Source of the DNA: Penium margaritaceum
Lineage: Eukaryota; Streptophyta; Zygnematophyceae; Desmidiales; Peniaceae
Direction: 5' to 3'
Length of the DNA: 64,000 bases
Assembly: GCA_023375785.1 (NCBI GenBank)
Contig: SZWC01003871.1
Location: 28,741-92,740 of the forward strand
In this document: piece after piece, positions 1 through 9,576 of the stretch
How the letters are laid out: every line of letters starts with the position of its first letter
How positions within the stretch are numbered: the first letter of the stretch is position 1
Notes under the pieces: model-generated
Databases searched by the model: none
The model's input: the letters and a program-made list of their open reading frames with translations, nothing else
What the model was told of the DNA's origin: nothing
Translations under genes and position numbers: made by a program

Positions 1-1028
1 ACTAGGGCGCAGCTAGGGCGCAACTAGGGTGCAAGTAGGACATAAGTAGGGTGCAAGTAGGGCGCAAACAGGGCGCAACCAGGGGGCAACAAGAGCACAA
101 CTAGGGTGCAACTAGGGCGCAAGTAGGACACAAGTAGGGCGCAACTAGGATGCGACTTGGGTGCAACTAGGGCGGAACAAAGGCACAAATAGGGTACAAG
201 AAGGGTGCAAGTAGGGCACAAGTCAGGTGGAACTAGGGTGCAACTAGGGCGCAACTAGGGCACAAGAACGGCACAAGTAGGGCTTACCTAGGTCGCAACT
301 AGGGGGAAATCAGGGCACAACTAGGATGCAAGCAGGGCGCAAGTAGGGCGCAACTAGGAAGCAATTAGGACACAACTAGCATGCAACTAGGACACAACTA
401 GGATGCAAGTAGGGTGCAAGTAGGGTACAACTAGGACACAACTAGGGCGCAGGTAGGGAACAAGTAGGATGCAAAAAAAGTGTAAGTAGGGTGCAAGTAG
501 GGTGCGATTAGGGCACAACCACGACGTAATGAAGATGCAAGTAGGATGCAACTAGGGTACAACTAGGGCGTAACAAGGGTAAATGTACGTCGTAACTAGG
601 ACTTAAGTAGGGTGTAACAAAGGTGTAACTAGGCCACAAGTAGGGTACAAGTAGGGAAAATGTAGGGTGCAAGTAGGGCACAACTAGGGTGCAAGTAGCA
701 CACAGGTAGGGCAAAACTAGGGAGCAACTTGGGTGCAACTAGGGCACAACTATGGAACAACGAGAGTGCAAGTAGGAAAAAACTAGGGTGCAAATAGGCT
801 GCACATAGGATGGAACTAGGATGCAAGTAGGGCACAAGTAGGGTGCACATAGGGTGTAAGTAGGGTGCAAGTAGGGTGCAACTAGGGCGCAACTAGAGTG
901 CAACTAGAGTGTAACCAAGGCGTAACTAGGGCACAAGTAGGACGTAAGTAGGACGTAACTAGGGTGCAACATGGGGACAACTAGGGTGCAATTAGGGTGC
1001 AACTAAGACGCAAGTACGGCGTGAGTGG
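1..1028. repeat. 11-bp minisatellite array, left segment
   Basis: This is a continuous tandem array of an 11-bp unit with consensus GGG-Y-R-C-AA-S-TA (for example GGGCGCAACTA, GGGTGCAAGTA). It runs off the left edge of the window and stops exactly at the copia insertion site at 1028/1029. The same family resumes at 13363, so this segment and the large array were contiguous before the insertion. Units differ mostly by transitions at positions 4-6 and by a C/G alternation in CAACTA/CAAGTA. No gene is visible. The open frames on the minus strand are by-products of the periodicity. Confidence 0.97.
1024..1028. repeat. Target-site duplication of the copia element, left copy
   Basis: AGTGG lies immediately before the left end of the copia element and is repeated exactly at 13363-13367, immediately after its right end. 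A 5-bp duplication is usual for Ty1/copia integrases. It fixes both ends of the element. Confidence 0.9.
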
Positions 1029-1104
1029 TATTAGCTACTCAGCTAACCACCTATGGCAGAGATGTCGTGAAACCGAAAAGCTCACAAAGGTTTTTAAGCC
1101 TTCG
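1029..1104 (-). repeat. Copia 3' LTR, outer part (split by gypsy insertion)
   Basis: This matches the first part of the intact right LTR (from 12699): TTAGCTACT, AGCTAACCACCT and CGAAAAGCTCACAAAGG are shared. The expected TG terminus reads TA here. The match stops at 1104, where the gypsy LTR begins, and resumes after 7493. The last five bases (CTTCG) are one copy of the gypsy target duplication. Confidence 0.92.
1100..1104. repeat. Target-site duplication of the gypsy element, left copy
   Basis: CTTCG precedes the gypsy element and CTTCT (7494-7498) follows it. The uninterrupted right copia LTR reads CTTCT at the corresponding place (within AGCCTTCTTCC), so the empty site is known. The single difference is a later T to G change in the left copy. 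Confidence 0.87.
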
Positions 1105-1874
1105 TGTGAACCGGGCGCGGTATGCTAGACTCAACCGGATGGTGTAGGCACCAACCGGCGACAACGGTGACCAAAGGGAGGCCGGTGCACACCTTCCCGG
1201 ATTTTTGGAAGCATAGGGTTGTCTTGGGGGAGCACGGGAACATGTGTGGCACAGTGGGAGTAAATTGTACTTGTTATTCAAGTGTCAACATACAAGACTA
1301 CATGTACATGATGACACATCCTAGGCGACCCGAGGTCGCCGAGCCGTGCGCAGCTCTGTACGGACCAGGGATGAGTATTATTGCCTCAGCATCACAGAGC
1401 TCATCTTCTCAGCTTTCTAACGCACAAAGAATCGCATTATTCCGCGGAGGAACGACCGAGACATGGCCGTTTCCGTGAACCACGGCAATCTTCCGCTGGC
1501 AGCACCACTAGCGGCGGTGACGGCCGCCCGAAGCGCCCTTTCTAGCAAGAACACATCGGGGCGCCATTACGAAGTGCCCTTGGCCCTCAATTATCCTTGA
1601 TTCATTGACTAACTGGGCCCCAAGGGGCGCTTCGGCCTTGTTGGGTCTTCCGAGGGTCGAGCCTTGGTCCTTGGGGATGAATTCCCGTCACCTGTTTTGC
1701 CCTCGGCTGGTCCAACCTTTGGCCGGGCGTAACTTCCTCAATTCTTGATGGATCGACCCCGTTCTTGGGTCTATCTTGCACGGTTTTTCCTTTAGATTTT
1801 CATTCTATATTCAGATTTTACCTTCAAGGAATCATCAAGCCGTGATCAGTGCCATTGGCACTGTCCGGCTTACA
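1105..1874 (-). repeat. Gypsy 3' LTR
   Basis: This is 770 bp long and aligns without gaps to 6724-7493. It lies downstream of the chromodomain in element orientation, next to the polypurine tract. Many differences from the other LTR are C/T or G/A, and several exchange CG for TG or CA. Confidence 0.94.
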
Positions 1875-1889
1875 CCACCCCTCCCTTTA
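1875..1889 (-). other. Gypsy polypurine tract
   Basis: On the minus strand this reads TAAAGGGAGGGGTGG directly before the 3' LTR. Such a purine run is left by RNase H and primes plus-strand DNA synthesis. Its placement agrees with the LTR boundary deduced from the LTR alignment. Confidence 0.85.
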
Positions 1890-1922
1890 GGAGCGAGCCG
1901 TCCCGGTTCGCTCTTGATACTC

Positions 1923-3224
1923 CTAGAGGATGGCATTCACCCCGCCAACGTTGAAATTTCGGGCAGGCTCCCATGATTTGTGGGCTGCATCGTAGCCCTT
2001 CCACTTGACCAGGTAATCCCATCCATGGCCACGTCGACGGTGGTCAAGGATGGCTTCCACTTCAAACGCTTGTTCGCCCTCGATCACCACCGGAGGGGGA
2101 GGCTCTGAACTGCGACCAGAAGAATGCTCGCCCGGATCATGGTAGAGCTTGAGCTTGGAGATTTGGAACACGTCATGGACTGGCATGGAAGGTGGGAGAG
2201 CCAATCGTGCCACCACGGGTGTCCGCATTTCGAGCACCTCGAACGGACCAAACCACCGGGGTGTCAACTTGTCTGACCCGACCCCGCGAAGCTTGACGTG
2301 AGCACTGTTGAGAAGCACACAGTCACCGACCTTGAGCATTAAGTCTGCGCGTCGGCGTTCCGCCTGCACTTTCTGTTGCACTTGCGCCTTTGCCAATGCG
2401 TACTGCGTCGCCGCCCAAATCTGCGTGAAGTCACTTGCAATCGACTCCACCGCGGGCAAGTTGCTTGCGATGTGCAAACTGAGGGGCGTTGCGGGCACCA
2501 TCCCGTTCACCAGCTCAAATGGCGCCTTGCCGTTGGAGGCGGACGTGGCGGAGTTGTACGCCAGTTCAGCGACCGACAACCGCTGGTCTCACGCCGTCTC
2601 ATCCGGATCACCCACTGTACGGAGGAGCTGCTCCAGCGTCTGGTTCATCCGCTCCGTTTGCCCGTCAGTTTGGGGATGAAAACTGGTCGACAGCTACACC
2701 TTGCTGTTGTACCACTCCATGAGTTCTTGCCAGAACTTACTCATGAAGCGCGGGTCTCGTTCGCTCACAATGGACCACGGCACACCATGGAGATGCACCA
2801 CGTACTCGAGGAACAGCCAATCCGTGCCTTCCGCGCTCACCGTATCAAGCGTCGCAATGAAGTGCGACATCTTGCTGAAGCGATCCACCACCACCAACAC
2901 CACATTGTGGCCTGCCACTGTCGTGGGCAAGCCCGTGATGAATTCCATGGAGATATCTTGCCACGGATGTTCAGGGATGGGCAAGGGTTGGAGGAGATCC
3001 GGGGTCTTTGTCCTCCGTGCCTTGTGGCGTTGGCACACGTCACAACTCCGATAGAATTCAGCCACCTCGGACGACATGGTGGACCACCAAAAGAAGCGAG
3101 CCACCGTCTTCAATGTCTTGTCAGTGGAGAAGTCGCCACTTGGGCCACTGTCATGGCACTCCTCCAAAATCAGCTGCCAAAGTGCAAGCACCGCGGGAAC
3201 CACCACCTGCGACGTGTTGTGGCG
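1923..3224 (-). pseudogene. Gypsy integrase with GPY/F region and C-terminal chromodomain
   Basis: The integrase inserts the cDNA into host DNA, and the chromodomain binds modified histone tails. In order: a zinc-binding region with ECHDSGPSGDFST and CDVCQRHKA; a core with PWQDISMEFITGLP, VVVDRFSKM, SERDPRF and, after a stop, TDGQTERMNQ; a GPY/F-like segment KLTPRWFGPFEV; and a chromodomain with FEVEAILDHR, YLVKWKGY and SWEPARNF. In-frame stops are TAG at 2694-2696 and TGA at 2589-2591, and a TGA at 3225-3227 separates it from RNase H. Two of the three catalytic acidic positions, normally Asp, read Glu (MEFI, SERD), and the second zinc-ligand His reads Asp (GDFST). All pieces are in one frame, so the damage is by substitution. 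The protein is non-functional. Confidence 0.93.
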
Positions 3225-4076
3225 TCACCAATACGTTGCCTCGAAGAAAAATCTCTGAGCGTCGTACTCCCCATGCACCCCGTATCCCTCCGTGAAGAGC
3301 TTCACAAGGAAAGCATCCTCGTGGACGGTGAGAGACGCGACCCGGATCATCAGGTCTGGTTGCCGTGAGAGTGTGTTGGCTGGGTTGATGCGACCCGGCC
3401 GGTACACAATCTCGCAGTCGAAGTGCGACTCGAGGTACACCACCCAACGCGCTTGCTGCCGGCTCAGGTTCGGCTGCGTCTTGAAGTACTTCAATGCGTG
3501 GTGGTCGATGTAGACCGTGTATTTCCGCGCCTTGAGGTAGCACTGCCAGTTCTTGAAGGCTGCAACCACGGCGTTCATCTCCTTTTCATGGATAGCATAG
3601 TTCAGCTCTGCCTTGCGCAACTTGCGTGAGTAGTAGGCGACCGGCTGCGACCCATTGCCAAAGTCCTGCAAAAGGATTCCACCAATAGCCTGGTCCGATG
3701 TATCCGTCGCCATTTCAAACTCACGGCCGTTTTCGGCCAAGTGCAAGGCTGACGCGGATGTCAGAGCCCTTTTTAGATTCTCAAAGGCTTCTTGTTTGCT
3801 AACTCCCCAACTCCACTCGCGATCCTTGCGAGTGAGATTGGAGAGTGGCGCTGACACTCCCGTGTAGCCAAGGATGAACCTGCGATAGCAGTTGCAAAAA
3901 CCAAGGAACACTTGCACGTCATGCACACTACGCAACTTCGGCCACTCTTGTATGGCCAACACCTTGCGTGGGTCCATGAAAGTCTGTCCATTGCCAATTA
4001 TGTGTCCAAGGAATTCAGCTTTCTCCACCGCGAACTCACACTTAGAGAGCTTTGCGAAAAAATTCTCCTTCCTCAA
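3225..4076 (-). pseudogene. Gypsy reverse transcriptase thumb/connection and RNase H
   Basis: RNase H degrades the RNA strand of the cDNA hybrid. The start of this frame carries the thumb segment AKLSKCEFAVEKAEFLGHII, followed by the RNase H landmarks ATDTSDQAIGGILLQ, YAIHEKEMNAVV and IDHHALKYF. The last acidic motif reads PANTLSRQPD, with Asn and Thr where the family normally has Asp and Ala. Both changes are explained by G to A at a CpG (GCC-AAC-ACA). The frame differs from that of the polymerase palm because of a single-base loss near 4090, so the two domains are no longer fused. It shares its frame with the downstream integrase but is separated from it by the TGA at 3225-3227. Confidence 0.92.
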
Positions 4077-4927
4077 AATCTTAAGACCTTCTTCACATGC
4101 TCCTCATGCTCCTCCGCCGTCGTGCTATACACCAAGATGTCATCGAGGTAAACCACCACGAAGTCATCCAAGTACGTCCTGAAGATGTTGTTCATCGCTG
4201 CCATGAAGGTGGCCAGTGCATTGGTCAACCCGAAAGGTATCAAGAGGAACTCGTAGTGACCATAGCGGGTGCGGAAGGCCATCTTTTCCACATCATCTGC
4301 CACGATATGGATCTGGTGGTAGCCGGAACGGCGGTTGATCTTTGTGAAGAAGCGAGCCGCACGGAGCTGATTGAAAAGCTCCTGGGCTCTTGGAAGCGGG
4401 TACCGGTTCTTGATGGTCAATTCGTTCAACGCTCGGTAGTACAAGCACATGCACATCTCCCCCGTCTTTTTCTGCACAAACAAGACAGGTGCAGCGTAGG
4501 GAGACAAGGTTGGGCAGATGAAGCCCTGCTCCGTCATCTTGGTCAGTTGCTTCTTTAGCTCCTATAGCTGCGCGTCGCATATGCGGTATGTTGCACGAAC
4601 AGGCTGGCGCGCTCCAGGTTTGAGGTCGATGCGATGGTCCACGTCCCACTTTGGTGGGAGACCCGCCGGGAGGGTGTCAAGGAACACGTCCTCAAACTCT
4701 GTACACACCTTCCAAAGCCCCTCGGGCACCGTGGCAAACTTGCCTTGGGCCCCCGGCTGCTCACGAGTCGCCCCATGCGCCACATCAGGCACCACGTCCT
4801 CGAGTTCATCAAAATCGTACCCCACGCCTTGCACGAACACCAGTGAAATATGCTCCTTCTTCCAGATCGCGCACTTGAGCTGCACCAAGTTTAACATCAT
4901 AGGCGCCAATTCCTCCTTGTGAGGCAC
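4073..4927 (-). pseudogene. Gypsy reverse transcriptase, fingers and palm
   Basis: This polymerase copies element RNA into DNA. The N-terminal approach LPAGLPPKWDVDHRIDLKPG is followed by an in-frame TAG at 4562-4564, then [59 protein letters not shown] and the catalytic box [11 protein letters not shown]. The palm motif A position that should be a catalytic Asp is Asn ([10 protein letters not shown]), consistent with G to A at a CpG (ATC-AAC), which alone would inactivate the enzyme. The frame is lost near 4090 after EEHVKKVL. The same frame runs upstream into the protease, broken by a TAG at 5042-5044, as expected for an ancestral polyprotein. Confidence 0.93.
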
Positions 4928-5041
4928 CGACTGCTGCGGTGCTTCCTCCTTGCAAGTTTCCTCCTCCGTGGCCTCTTCCTTGGACCACGTAGGCAGGGGA
5001 TACTCCTTGTCTCCAAGCCTGACTGAGACAATACGCGCCTC

Positions 5042-5359
5042 CTAATTGATGACGGGGTTGTACTTGTGGAGGAAGTCACGGCCGAGGATCACATCGTAAT
5101 CCTTCATCGGGCACACCCGGTATACGGTCGTTATGCGAAGCTTCCCCATGCGAATGGAGAGGGGACAGGCCAGGTACCCCACTTCAATCGTGCCGTCCAC
5201 TTGGTTAGCGGTCCGCTTCTTGCTCGTGAGCGCATGGCCCCACTTCCGAGCAAACTCCATATTCACAAAACTGTGGCTCGCGCCATAATCCAGCAGGCTT
5301 CCTACCTTCCCTTTGACGCCTTTCACTCGCGCCTCCAAGAGAAGTGCGGGCTGGTCCAC
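5042..5359 (-). pseudogene. Gypsy aspartic protease
   Basis: This retropepsin-like domain would process the polyprotein. The catalytic region reads LLDYGASHSFVN, so the Asp and Gly are kept but the usual Ser after Asp is Tyr, an unusual substitution next to the active site. The second landmark, DYDVILGRDFLHKY, is intact. The domain is about 100 residues, normal for the family, and ends in a TAG at 5042-5044 before the linker to reverse transcriptase. Gag lies upstream in a different frame. Confidence 0.9.
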
Positions 5360-5472
5360 CTCATACCCCGCGTCCCATGCCTTGAACTCAGAAACCCCCT
5401 TAACTGCCGCAAGGCGTTCGGGTGGGCGGTCAACTGGCGATTTGGGCTGAGAGGAGCCAGGAGTAATGCCAG

Positions 5473-6540
5473 CTACTCCCGGCTCTCCTCGTTTCCCGAC
5501 TCCTTTGTTACTTCATCTGCTTCCTTCGTGGCTTGCTTCCCCTTCCCTTGTCGCTTACCCTTGCCTTCGCCCTTCTTTGGACTTCGACAGTTATGCGCAA
5601 TGTGGCCAGGCTTGCCACAGTTGTAGCACTTGCACTGGTACAAATCTCCAATCTCCATGGGCGTGTCCTCGCTCTTGGCCCGCTTGCCGTAACCACCTCC
5701 AAAAGAGTTGTGGCTGTTGGCATGTACCTGTTGCACATGCGAGTCGTACCGCTCTGCTACTGCAATCATCCCCGGCAGGTCATCGTTGAGATCTTGCATC
5801 ACCGTCACAGTGCGGGCGTCGTTCTTGAGGCCGTTGCTGTAGTGGAAGTATAATTCGTGGGAGTCGAAGCCACAGTTGGCGACAATCTCACAAAACTTGT
5901 GAGTGTAATTGGCAACGCCGCCAGTTTGACGAAGCCGACACAACATTGCACTCGCGTTGTTCCTCACGTCACCCATGGTGTAGCGCTTGATGAATGACTC
6001 TGTGAACTCCTTCCACGAAGTCGGCCATTTTAGGGTAGGGTCGCCACTGCTGTAGGTCGGAGCCGATGGGGTTGAGATTCCAATCGCTGTTGCAATGCCG
6101 GCGACCATTGCTGCTCCACTGCTGTATGGATCGGACCGCATCACATCGGCCCACCAATCCAACGATGCCCCTCTCAACAGGGTCATGGCATAGTCGCGGC
6201 ATGCCTCGTACCTTGAGACATCCATGCCGATGGCGGTGAAGTACAATTCCAGTCCGAGTATTCAAGCATGCGGACCTGGCCCATGCTTCCTTGATGGGTC
6301 GAACGGCTCCGGCTTAGGCGGGCTCGGGACACCCACTGCAGGTACGTTTGCGGTGGCAACTGCCATTGGTGTTGGCACTAGACGCTTCGCGAGCTCTTGA
6401 TTGAGGTACATGTTTTGCTTCTCCAACAAGTCCATCTTGGCCTGCATGTCTGCAAGCAACTTTTGCAGTGCTGCGGCTGCTGTTACTTCGCCTTGCTTGT
6501 CAAACGCCGCAGCCAACGAGGACAAGCCGGTTGAAGTCAT
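5473..6540 (-). pseudogene. Gypsy gag (capsid/nucleocapsid)
   Basis: Gag forms the virus-like particle and packages element RNA. The first part (6540-6262) has a predicted coiled coil rich in Ala, Leu and Gln (VTAAAALQKLLADMQAKMDL). An in-frame TGA at 6262-6264 interrupts it. The second part has the capsid signature W-x-F-x-x-x-F (SWKEFTESFIKRY), a zinc knuckle CYNCGKPGHIAHNC with all four ligands present, and a Lys/Gly-rich tail. The frame ends in a TAG at 5473-5475, upstream of protease in another frame, so gag and pol are out of register here. The nucleocapsid zinc knuckle is the best-preserved functional motif in the element. Confidence 0.92.
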
Positions 6541-6708
6541 CTTGCGCCCGAAGCAATTTCTTCCTCAACGGGTCCTCCGGTTACCGCCTTGTCACCAGAG
6601 TACATGGTTGGCCTTGGGCATGGATCCGCCAAACAAACAAGATTCGTGCTGGTCTACGCTGACCAGGAGAGGTTGCCACTTAGATAATTGTGCCCCTGAG
6701 CCAAGGGT

Positions 6709-6721
6709 GGCTCTGATACCA
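6709..6721 (-). other. Gypsy primer-binding site for initiator tRNA-Met
   Basis: On the minus strand, two bases after the 5' LTR, the sequence reads TGGTATCAGAGCC. This is complementary to the 3' terminus of plant-type initiator tRNA-Met, the commonest primer for plant gypsy elements. It confirms both element orientation and LTR boundary. Confidence 0.93.
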
Positions 6722-6723
6722 AG

Positions 6724-7493
6724 TGTGAACAAGGCGCGGTATGCTAGCCTCAACCAAATGGTGTAGGCACCAACCGGCGGCAACGGCGACCGAAGGGAGG
6801 CCGGTGCACAGCTTCCCAAGATTGTGGAAGCGTAGGTTTGTCTTGGGGGAGCACGGCAACATATGTGGCACAGTGGGAGCAAATTGTACTTGTTATTCAA
6901 GTGTCAACATACAAGACTATATGTACATGATGACACATCCTAGGCGACCCGAGGTCGCCGAGCCATGCGCGGCTCCGTATGAGCCTGGGATGAGCCTTAT
7001 TGCCTCAGCATCACATAGCTCATCTTCCCAGCTTTCCAACACACCAAGAATCGCATCATTTTGTGGAGGAACGTCCGAGATATGGTCGTTTCCGTGAACC
7101 ACGGCAATTTGCCGCTGGCAGTACCACTAGCGGCGGTGACGGTCGCCCGAAGCGGCCTTTCTGGCAAGAACACATCCGAACGCCATTCCGAAGTGCCCTT
7201 GGCCCTCAATTATCCTTGATTCATTGACTAATTGGGCCCCAAGGGGCGCTTCAGCCTTGTTGGGTCTTCCAAGGGTCGAGCCTTGGTCCTTGGGGATGAA
7301 TTCCCGTCACTTGTTTTACCCTCGGCCGGTCCAACCTTTGGCCGGGCGTAACTTCCTCAATTCTTGATGGATCGACCCCGTTCTTGGGTCGATCTCACAC
7401 AATTTTTCCTGTAGATTCCAAATCTATATTCAGATGTCACCTTCAAGGAATCCTCAAGCCGTGATCAGTGCCATTGACACTGTCCGACTTACA
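6724..7493 (-). repeat. Gypsy 5' LTR
   Basis: This is 770 bp long, the partner of 1105-1874, and lies upstream of the primer-binding site in element orientation. The element's promoter is expected within it. I could not fix a TATA box or transcription start because no conserved hexamer stood out in both copies. Confidence 0.94.
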
Positions 7494-7498
7494 CTTCT
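7494..7498. repeat. Target-site duplication of the gypsy element, right copy
   Basis: CTTCT directly follows the gypsy 5' LTR and equals the empty-site sequence in the intact copia LTR. Its partner is CTTCG at 1100-1104. Confidence 0.87.
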
Positions 7499-8075
7499 TC
7501 CTTTGTTGACATGTGTCATGCACCCCAAACTTAATTAGGTATACACTTCACCTTCAAGAGTACTGACACCTTAGCATTACATCTGAAGAAGCGCTCAAGT
7601 CCTCAATACACAAGAGAGCATCAAGCAAGGGCTAATAGATCAGCATGCAAGACAAGTCCTTTCATAGCTGTCTGTCAAGTCCTAGAACTCAAAAGCACAT
7701 TCCTAGGAAGTGGCCTGAACCAGCCACATCACCAACAGACTTGCACTGTGGGCTTGACACATAAGCATCCTAGTGTCAAGGTGACAAACCAACCATGTAG
7801 CGTCCAAGAAGCTACGGAATTTCTTTCCTGGAAGCTTCTACAACAAACAAGATGTGCATGGGGCCAGGATCGAACTCATGACCTCTCACTTGGCCAAATC
7901 AACAAAATGGCCAAGGTAACCACTCACCCACATGGTGTAGTCACAGGTCATATCTCACAGGAGACAGAGCATAGTTGAGTCACACTACAACGGATCTAGG
8001 GGTCATAGCTCCACAAGGGCCAGAGCATTCCTGATCCGTCCTACACCACTGAACAAGGGGCAACAACATTCAACA
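7494..8075 (-). repeat. Copia 3' LTR, inner part
   Basis: This is the continuation of the split LTR and matches the right LTR from its CTTCTTCC to its end at CATTCAACA. It contains the 8-bp inverted repeat CTTGGCCA/TGGCCAAG (7889-7915) and the string AGGATCGAACTC, whose complement resembles a tRNA T-arm (B box). Both are also present in the right LTR. An 11-bp stretch of the right LTR (in CTTGAGGCCACTTCC) is absent here. Confidence 0.93.
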
Positions 8076-8089
8076 AATCACTCCCTTGC
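8076..8089 (-). other. Probable copia polypurine tract
   Basis: On the minus strand GCAAGGGAGTGATT precedes the 3' LTR. The purine run is short and interrupted, so position rather than quality is the main support. Confidence 0.5.
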
Positions 8090-8439
8090 ACCTTGCGTCA
8101 GTGACCATCATCATTCATCATCACTTGCGTTGACCATATCAATACCTTGCCTGCCCGCTTGGTTGAGATCCTTGTCTAATGGCTTTGTAAGCATATCAGC
8201 CCGGTTCAGCTTGTTATCGACATACTCGAGCTCCATTATCTGCTTGTAGACCAAGTCTCAAACGTAGTGGTAGTGGATCTTTATGTGCTTTGTGCGCCTG
8301 GACAGGACGGGGTTCCTTGACATGTAAATGGCACTCATGTTGTCAATCTTGATGACCGTCGCCATTGCATATGGTGCCTTCATCTCAGATAGCAAGCTTT
8401 ATAGCTACTGCATCTCTTTACACACCTCAGCCAAGGCGA

Positions 8440-8718
8440 TGTACTCAGCTTCAGTTATGACAGAGAGACACATTCCTGCTTCTGACTTGCCCAACTGACT
8501 GCACCTCCATTCAACATACACACAAAGCCGGAGGTAGATTTTCTGTCATCGATATTCCCTCCCCAATCAGCATTGGTGTAGCACATGAGACGGAGTGACG
8601 CGGATCTAGCGATGCCTCCAAACTGGATCCCCACGTGCCGTGTCCCGTGAAGGTAGCGCATGATGCGCTTCACGGCCTGCCATTGAGGTGGACCGGGATT
8701 GGCCACAAACCAGCTCAC
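8440..8718 (-). pseudogene. Copia RNase H
   Basis: Recognised from the copia RNase H pattern YTNADWGGNIDDRKSTSGF and GGAVSWASQKQ, then TEAEYIA in another frame. The first catalytic Asp is Asn (YTNADW), with sequence context ACC-AAT consistent with a CpG to CpA change. A 2-bp insertion (TA) near 8456 separates the segment ending ECVSLS from the conserved TEAEY motif, shifting the frame. The preceding VANPGPPQWQAVKRIMRYL is the usual connection from reverse transcriptase. It is separated from the polymerase by a TAG at 8719-8721. The domain is inactive. Confidence 0.9.
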
Positions 8719-9576
8719 CTACCCAACAGCATGGGCTATATCTGGTCAGGTGGCGACCATGGCATACATCAGAGTGCCCACTGCAGACTGATATGGGATG
8801 CCCAGCATGTCAGTTTTCTCCGCTTCGTTGGATGGGGACATGGAGGTGGAGAGTTTTCACTCCGAGCTCATGGGTGTGCTGGGAAGTTTGCAATCTGCCA
8901 TCTCGTATCGTTTGAAGATGGAGTCGATTTTTTTTTTCCGGTTTAGGCTGATGCTACCTGCTGCTCTGTCGCGCTTGATGGCAATTCCAAGATAGAAGTC
9001 AAGAGGACCCATTTCCTTCATCTCAAATCTGCTACTCAGCTGCCCCTTGAGATCGTCTAGCAGCTACGTGGAAGAAGAGCATAGAATCAGGTCATCAACG
9101 TACAAGGCGACCAACATAGGCCCTTTGTCACTCTCATGCACGTACATGCTAGGGTCATTGTTGTAGTGCATAAAGGACTCTTTCGCCATGAATGTATCCA
9201 TCTCCTAGTACCAAAGTCTTGGCACTTGCTTTAGCCTATAGAGTGCCTTCACCAATATGCACACGTTGCCCTCAAGAGCATCAACCCCCTCCGGAACCTC
9301 CATCAATACCTCCTTGTCAAGTTTGCCGTAAAGGAAGGTTGTCTTCACATCCATCTGGTGGGCCTCCATGTTCTTTGTAGTAGCAATGGCGAGCATTGAC
9401 CGGATGGAGGCAAACGTCACACCTGGAGAAAAGGTCTCATCGTACTCTGTGCCAACCCCTTTGCTACCAACCGTGCCTTGTACTTGTATATCTTGCCACC
9501 CTATTTCCTTTTTTCTTTCAGCACCTATTTGGACCCCACAGCGTGAGCCCCGGCAGGTCAGTCCACCAGCACCCAT
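8719..9576 (-). pseudogene. Copia reverse transcriptase
   Basis: Motifs in order on the minus strand: YDETFSPGVTFASIRSMLAI, HQMDVKTTFLYGKL (the first catalytic Asp kept), VCILVKALYRLKQVPRLWY, then ALYVDDLIL (9091-9102, catalytic YVDD kept), LGIAIKRDR, and YQSAVGTLMYAMVATRPDIA. The order and spelling are typical of Ty1/copia polymerases. Four in-frame stops break the frame: 9205-9207, 9064-9066, 8857-8859 and 8719-8721. No frameshift is needed within the palm, so decay has been mostly by base substitution. The catalytic residues seen are intact, unlike those of the nested gypsy polymerase. Confidence 0.92.

Larger units (their letters stand above)
1105..7493 (-). mobile_element. Ty3/gypsy chromovirus, structurally complete but inactive
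   Basis: The element is 6389 bp long with two 770-bp LTRs that start TGTGAA and end CTTACA on the plus strand, a 5-bp target duplication, a primer-binding site for initiator tRNA-Met, a polypurine tract, and minus-strand gag, protease, reverse transcriptase, RNase H, integrase and chromodomain in that order. A C-terminal chromodomain after integrase defines chromoviruses, which use it to steer insertion towards particular chromatin marks. The reading frame is broken by several in-frame stops and at least one frameshift, and several catalytic residues are changed. By eye the LTRs differ at about 70 of 770 positions with no length difference. Confidence 0.95.

Noticed and set aside
24-892. Minus-strand open frames of 76-87 residues in the left array segment
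   Set aside because: They are translations of the 11-bp repeat with Cys/Pro/Leu-rich periodic peptides. Their lengths follow the unit phase and there is no initiation context or domain.
1122-1478. Plus-strand frame of 118 residues in the gypsy LTR, matched at 6741-7097
   Set aside because: It lies within the LTR and is antisense to the element. Its presence in both LTRs reflects LTR identity, not a gene.
2376-3368. 330-residue plus-strand frame
   Set aside because: It is antisense to the gypsy integrase and RNase H, whose motifs are clear on the minus strand.
7861-7915. tRNA gene in the copia LTR
   Set aside because: The B-box-like string and stem lack a cloverleaf and acceptor stem. Noted as a finding, not a tRNA.
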